This document shows, piece by piece, positions 62,642 to 64,000 of a stretch of DNA of 64,000 nt. This DNA is from Rostratula benghalensis. Taxonomy: Eukaryota; Chordata; Aves; Charadriiformes; Rostratulidae. Position 1 is the first letter of the stretch. Each line of letters starts with the position of its first letter. Below the pieces are notes generated by a model. It worked only from the letters and a program-made list of their open reading frames with translations, did not search any database and was not told the DNA's origin. The DNA is taken from positions 1,381,283-1,445,282 of the forward strand of contig VXAI01000191.1 in NCBI GenBank assembly GCA_013399305.1, in the 5' to 3' direction. Position numbers and translations under genes: made by a program.

Positions 62642-63244
62642 CTAATTGTGGGGAGCACGCAGAAGGGCTGGGGCTTTGTGCATGCCTTTGCAGCAGGAGG
62701 GTGCTGTGGGTGCTCCTGGTGCCGGGTGCTGTGGGTGATGTCTCATATGCTCAGGTGGAGGAGTTGCCAGTGAGGGGGATACACTGCAGGGTCCCTCGCT
62801 GTGTTCTTGCCCTGACAAACAGCCTAAACGTGAAGGAAAATAATGCCAGGTGTGGGTGCAGTGGGGAGAACTGCTCTCGACAGGAGACAACCGTAGCTGG
62901 TCCAAGTGGTGGCCCAGGAGTGGTGGTCCCAGCTGTTCCCAGTGGGAAGGTGTTCCTCGTTCCCTATTCCCACAGCATTCCTCTGATTGGCTGTGCAAGA
63001 CAGATTGTAATATTCCTTTGGTATTTAAAACACCATGTTGTTGTTTCAGATAAGGTCGGGGTGAGGATTTTTGAGGAAGGTAAGTTGATTGCAGCAAAAA
63101 CTCTTCAACATGGAAGAGCTTTTGACTACGCAGCCTCCCTCTGCTCAGAGGCCGGATGCTCTGGTTTGCAGAATGAGCTGTATCATCTAGGTTTGCATCA
63201 GCAGCACAGCTCAGAGCTGGGCTGCCAATTGTAGCATCTTTCAA
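62642..63244. other. GC-richer patch with overlapping open frames on both strands
   Basis: The + strand is open for 177 codons (62701-63234) and the - strand for 200 codons (62642-63244), the longest open frames in the window. The + frame begins with a hydrophobic, signal-like MLWVLLVPGAVG stretch and is then rich in Cys (CRVPRC, CGCSGENC). Neither resembles a protein family I know. The patch is GC-richer than its surroundings, which makes long frames likelier by chance. A consensus donor (GAAG/GTAAGT near 63079) follows a TTGTTGTTTCAG acceptor-like site ending near 63049, which would delimit a 29-base exon. I treat it as unproven. Confidence 0.2.
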
Positions 63245-63843
63245 AATGAAGAGCTTTTAAAATGCAAAATGCAAGAAATTGATAAACAGGAGACTAGATT
63301 ACAGCACGCTTGAAGAAGTAGTTTCACTTAATGCAGAAAAAGCCTTTGGGATACAATCCTATTTCATCCAACTGGTTTGCAAATTAATTATGCTAATCAG
63401 GTTCCTTTAATTACATTGCTTGAAGGAAGAGCAGCAGAACATGTAAATTCCATAAGAGAGAAAGCAAAAGGTTCCCCAGCAAATTATGGAGCAAAATTCA
63501 AGAAAGGCAGCCGTAGTGTGATGGGGAAGAATGCAATTATTTGAAAACGAAGTCTAGAGAAACTCCTGAATTCCTGATTTTTGTTTTCCTCAATGTCCTG
63601 CAGCACTCAGTTGTATCACACTGAGCAGGGCATTTTTCCAAAGTATTAAGACTTTCTGTTAAGCAACTTTTGCGACAGGTTAAAGTTAAAGCACTTGGCT
63701 CTTGCTTGGGGAAGGTTCAAGGCTATTGTTTGACTTAGACCACAGTGAGGGTCTCTACAGTGAGCTGGAATGTTTCTCCTGCCTTGCAGTCTCTGAGAAA
63801 GGCAAGTGAAAACTGTCAGGTACTCCGAGTGTGGTATACACCA

Positions 63844-63857
63844 CCACCATCTAGTGG
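63844..63857 (-). promoter_or_regulatory. CTCF-like core motif
   Basis: On the minus strand this reads CCACTAGATGGTGG. It fits the CTCF core CCASYAGRKGGC at every position except the last C, which is T here. A single motif match is weak evidence; real occupancy depends on flanking bases and methylation. Confidence 0.35.
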
Positions 63858-63900
63858 TTACCTTCCAGCTTGATGGATGGCTGGCTGGAAGGTACTAACC
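63856..63900. repeat. Inverted repeat with three-base bulge
   Basis: GGTTACCTTCCAGC at 63856-63869 pairs with GCTGGAAGGTACTAACC at 63884-63900. The inner ten bases are perfect, the outer GGTT/AACC pair, and a small bulge lies between. The loop is about 14 bases. It overlaps the right edge of the CTCF-like motif. Confidence 0.7.
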
Positions 63901-64000
63901 AGAATTACCCTGGAAATTGGGAAAACTATAACCCGGGGCTGATCTATCTCAGTACATTTCTGTGCCTTTTATTTGTTTACTTGAGGAAAGTGTTCAAAGA

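Larger units (their letters stand above)
63245..64000. other. Non-coding sequence at the right edge
   Basis: No exon was recognised. A CTCF-like site and an adjoining inverted repeat near 63844-63900 are listed separately; otherwise nothing stands out. Confidence 0.5.

Overview
This window is non-coding-rich vertebrate DNA, almost certainly from a bird. The repeats are mainly CR1 LINE fragments, the dominant avian retrotransposon, with one LTR of a type common in bird genomes. There are no Alu, B1 or L1 elements. Only one protein-coding exon can be firmly recognised: positions 38189-38350 on the + strand encode the first 54 residues of visinin-like protein 1 (VSNL1, VILIP-1), a neuronal calcium sensor. 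It starts at a strong Kozak ATG and ends at a consensus donor. No other VSNL1 coding exon was found, so the window appears to be a piece of one large gene. Upstream sequence (about 38 kb) would be 5'UTR intron or promoter, and the last 25.6 kb would be the next intron.

Layout. Positions 1-260 are very CpG-rich and look like the edge of a CpG island, plausibly the VSNL1 promoter or first non-coding exon; this is inferred. From 261 to about 20 kb is AT-rich single-copy sequence. It holds a near-palindromic bZIP-like site in a small CpG cluster (1180-1260), a pair of diverged ~150 bp paralogous elements (3698-3850 and 4192-4335), a small CR1 fragment (12482-12573) and a strong 60-nt hairpin (17961-18020). 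From 20.6 to 33 kb is the repeat-rich part: an ancient CR1 copy, a younger CR1 3' end, an 850-bp solo-type LTR and two antisense CR1 fragments. At 34.3-35.5 kb there is a sharp 120-bp duplication, about 97% identical outside its microsatellite, with copies 1,062 bp apart. The coding exon follows at 38.2 kb. From 38.4 to 64 kb is intronic sequence with two more CR1 fragments, short tandem duplications, a GC-richer patch with overlapping open frames on both strands (62.6-63.2 kb), and a CTCF-like site beside an inverted repeat at 63.84-63.90 kb.

Apart from the VSNL1 exon and the CR1 reverse-transcriptase remnants, none of the open frames examined resembles a known protein. They are treated as chance frames. 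No tRNA, rRNA, CRISPR, operon or bacterial-type feature was seen.
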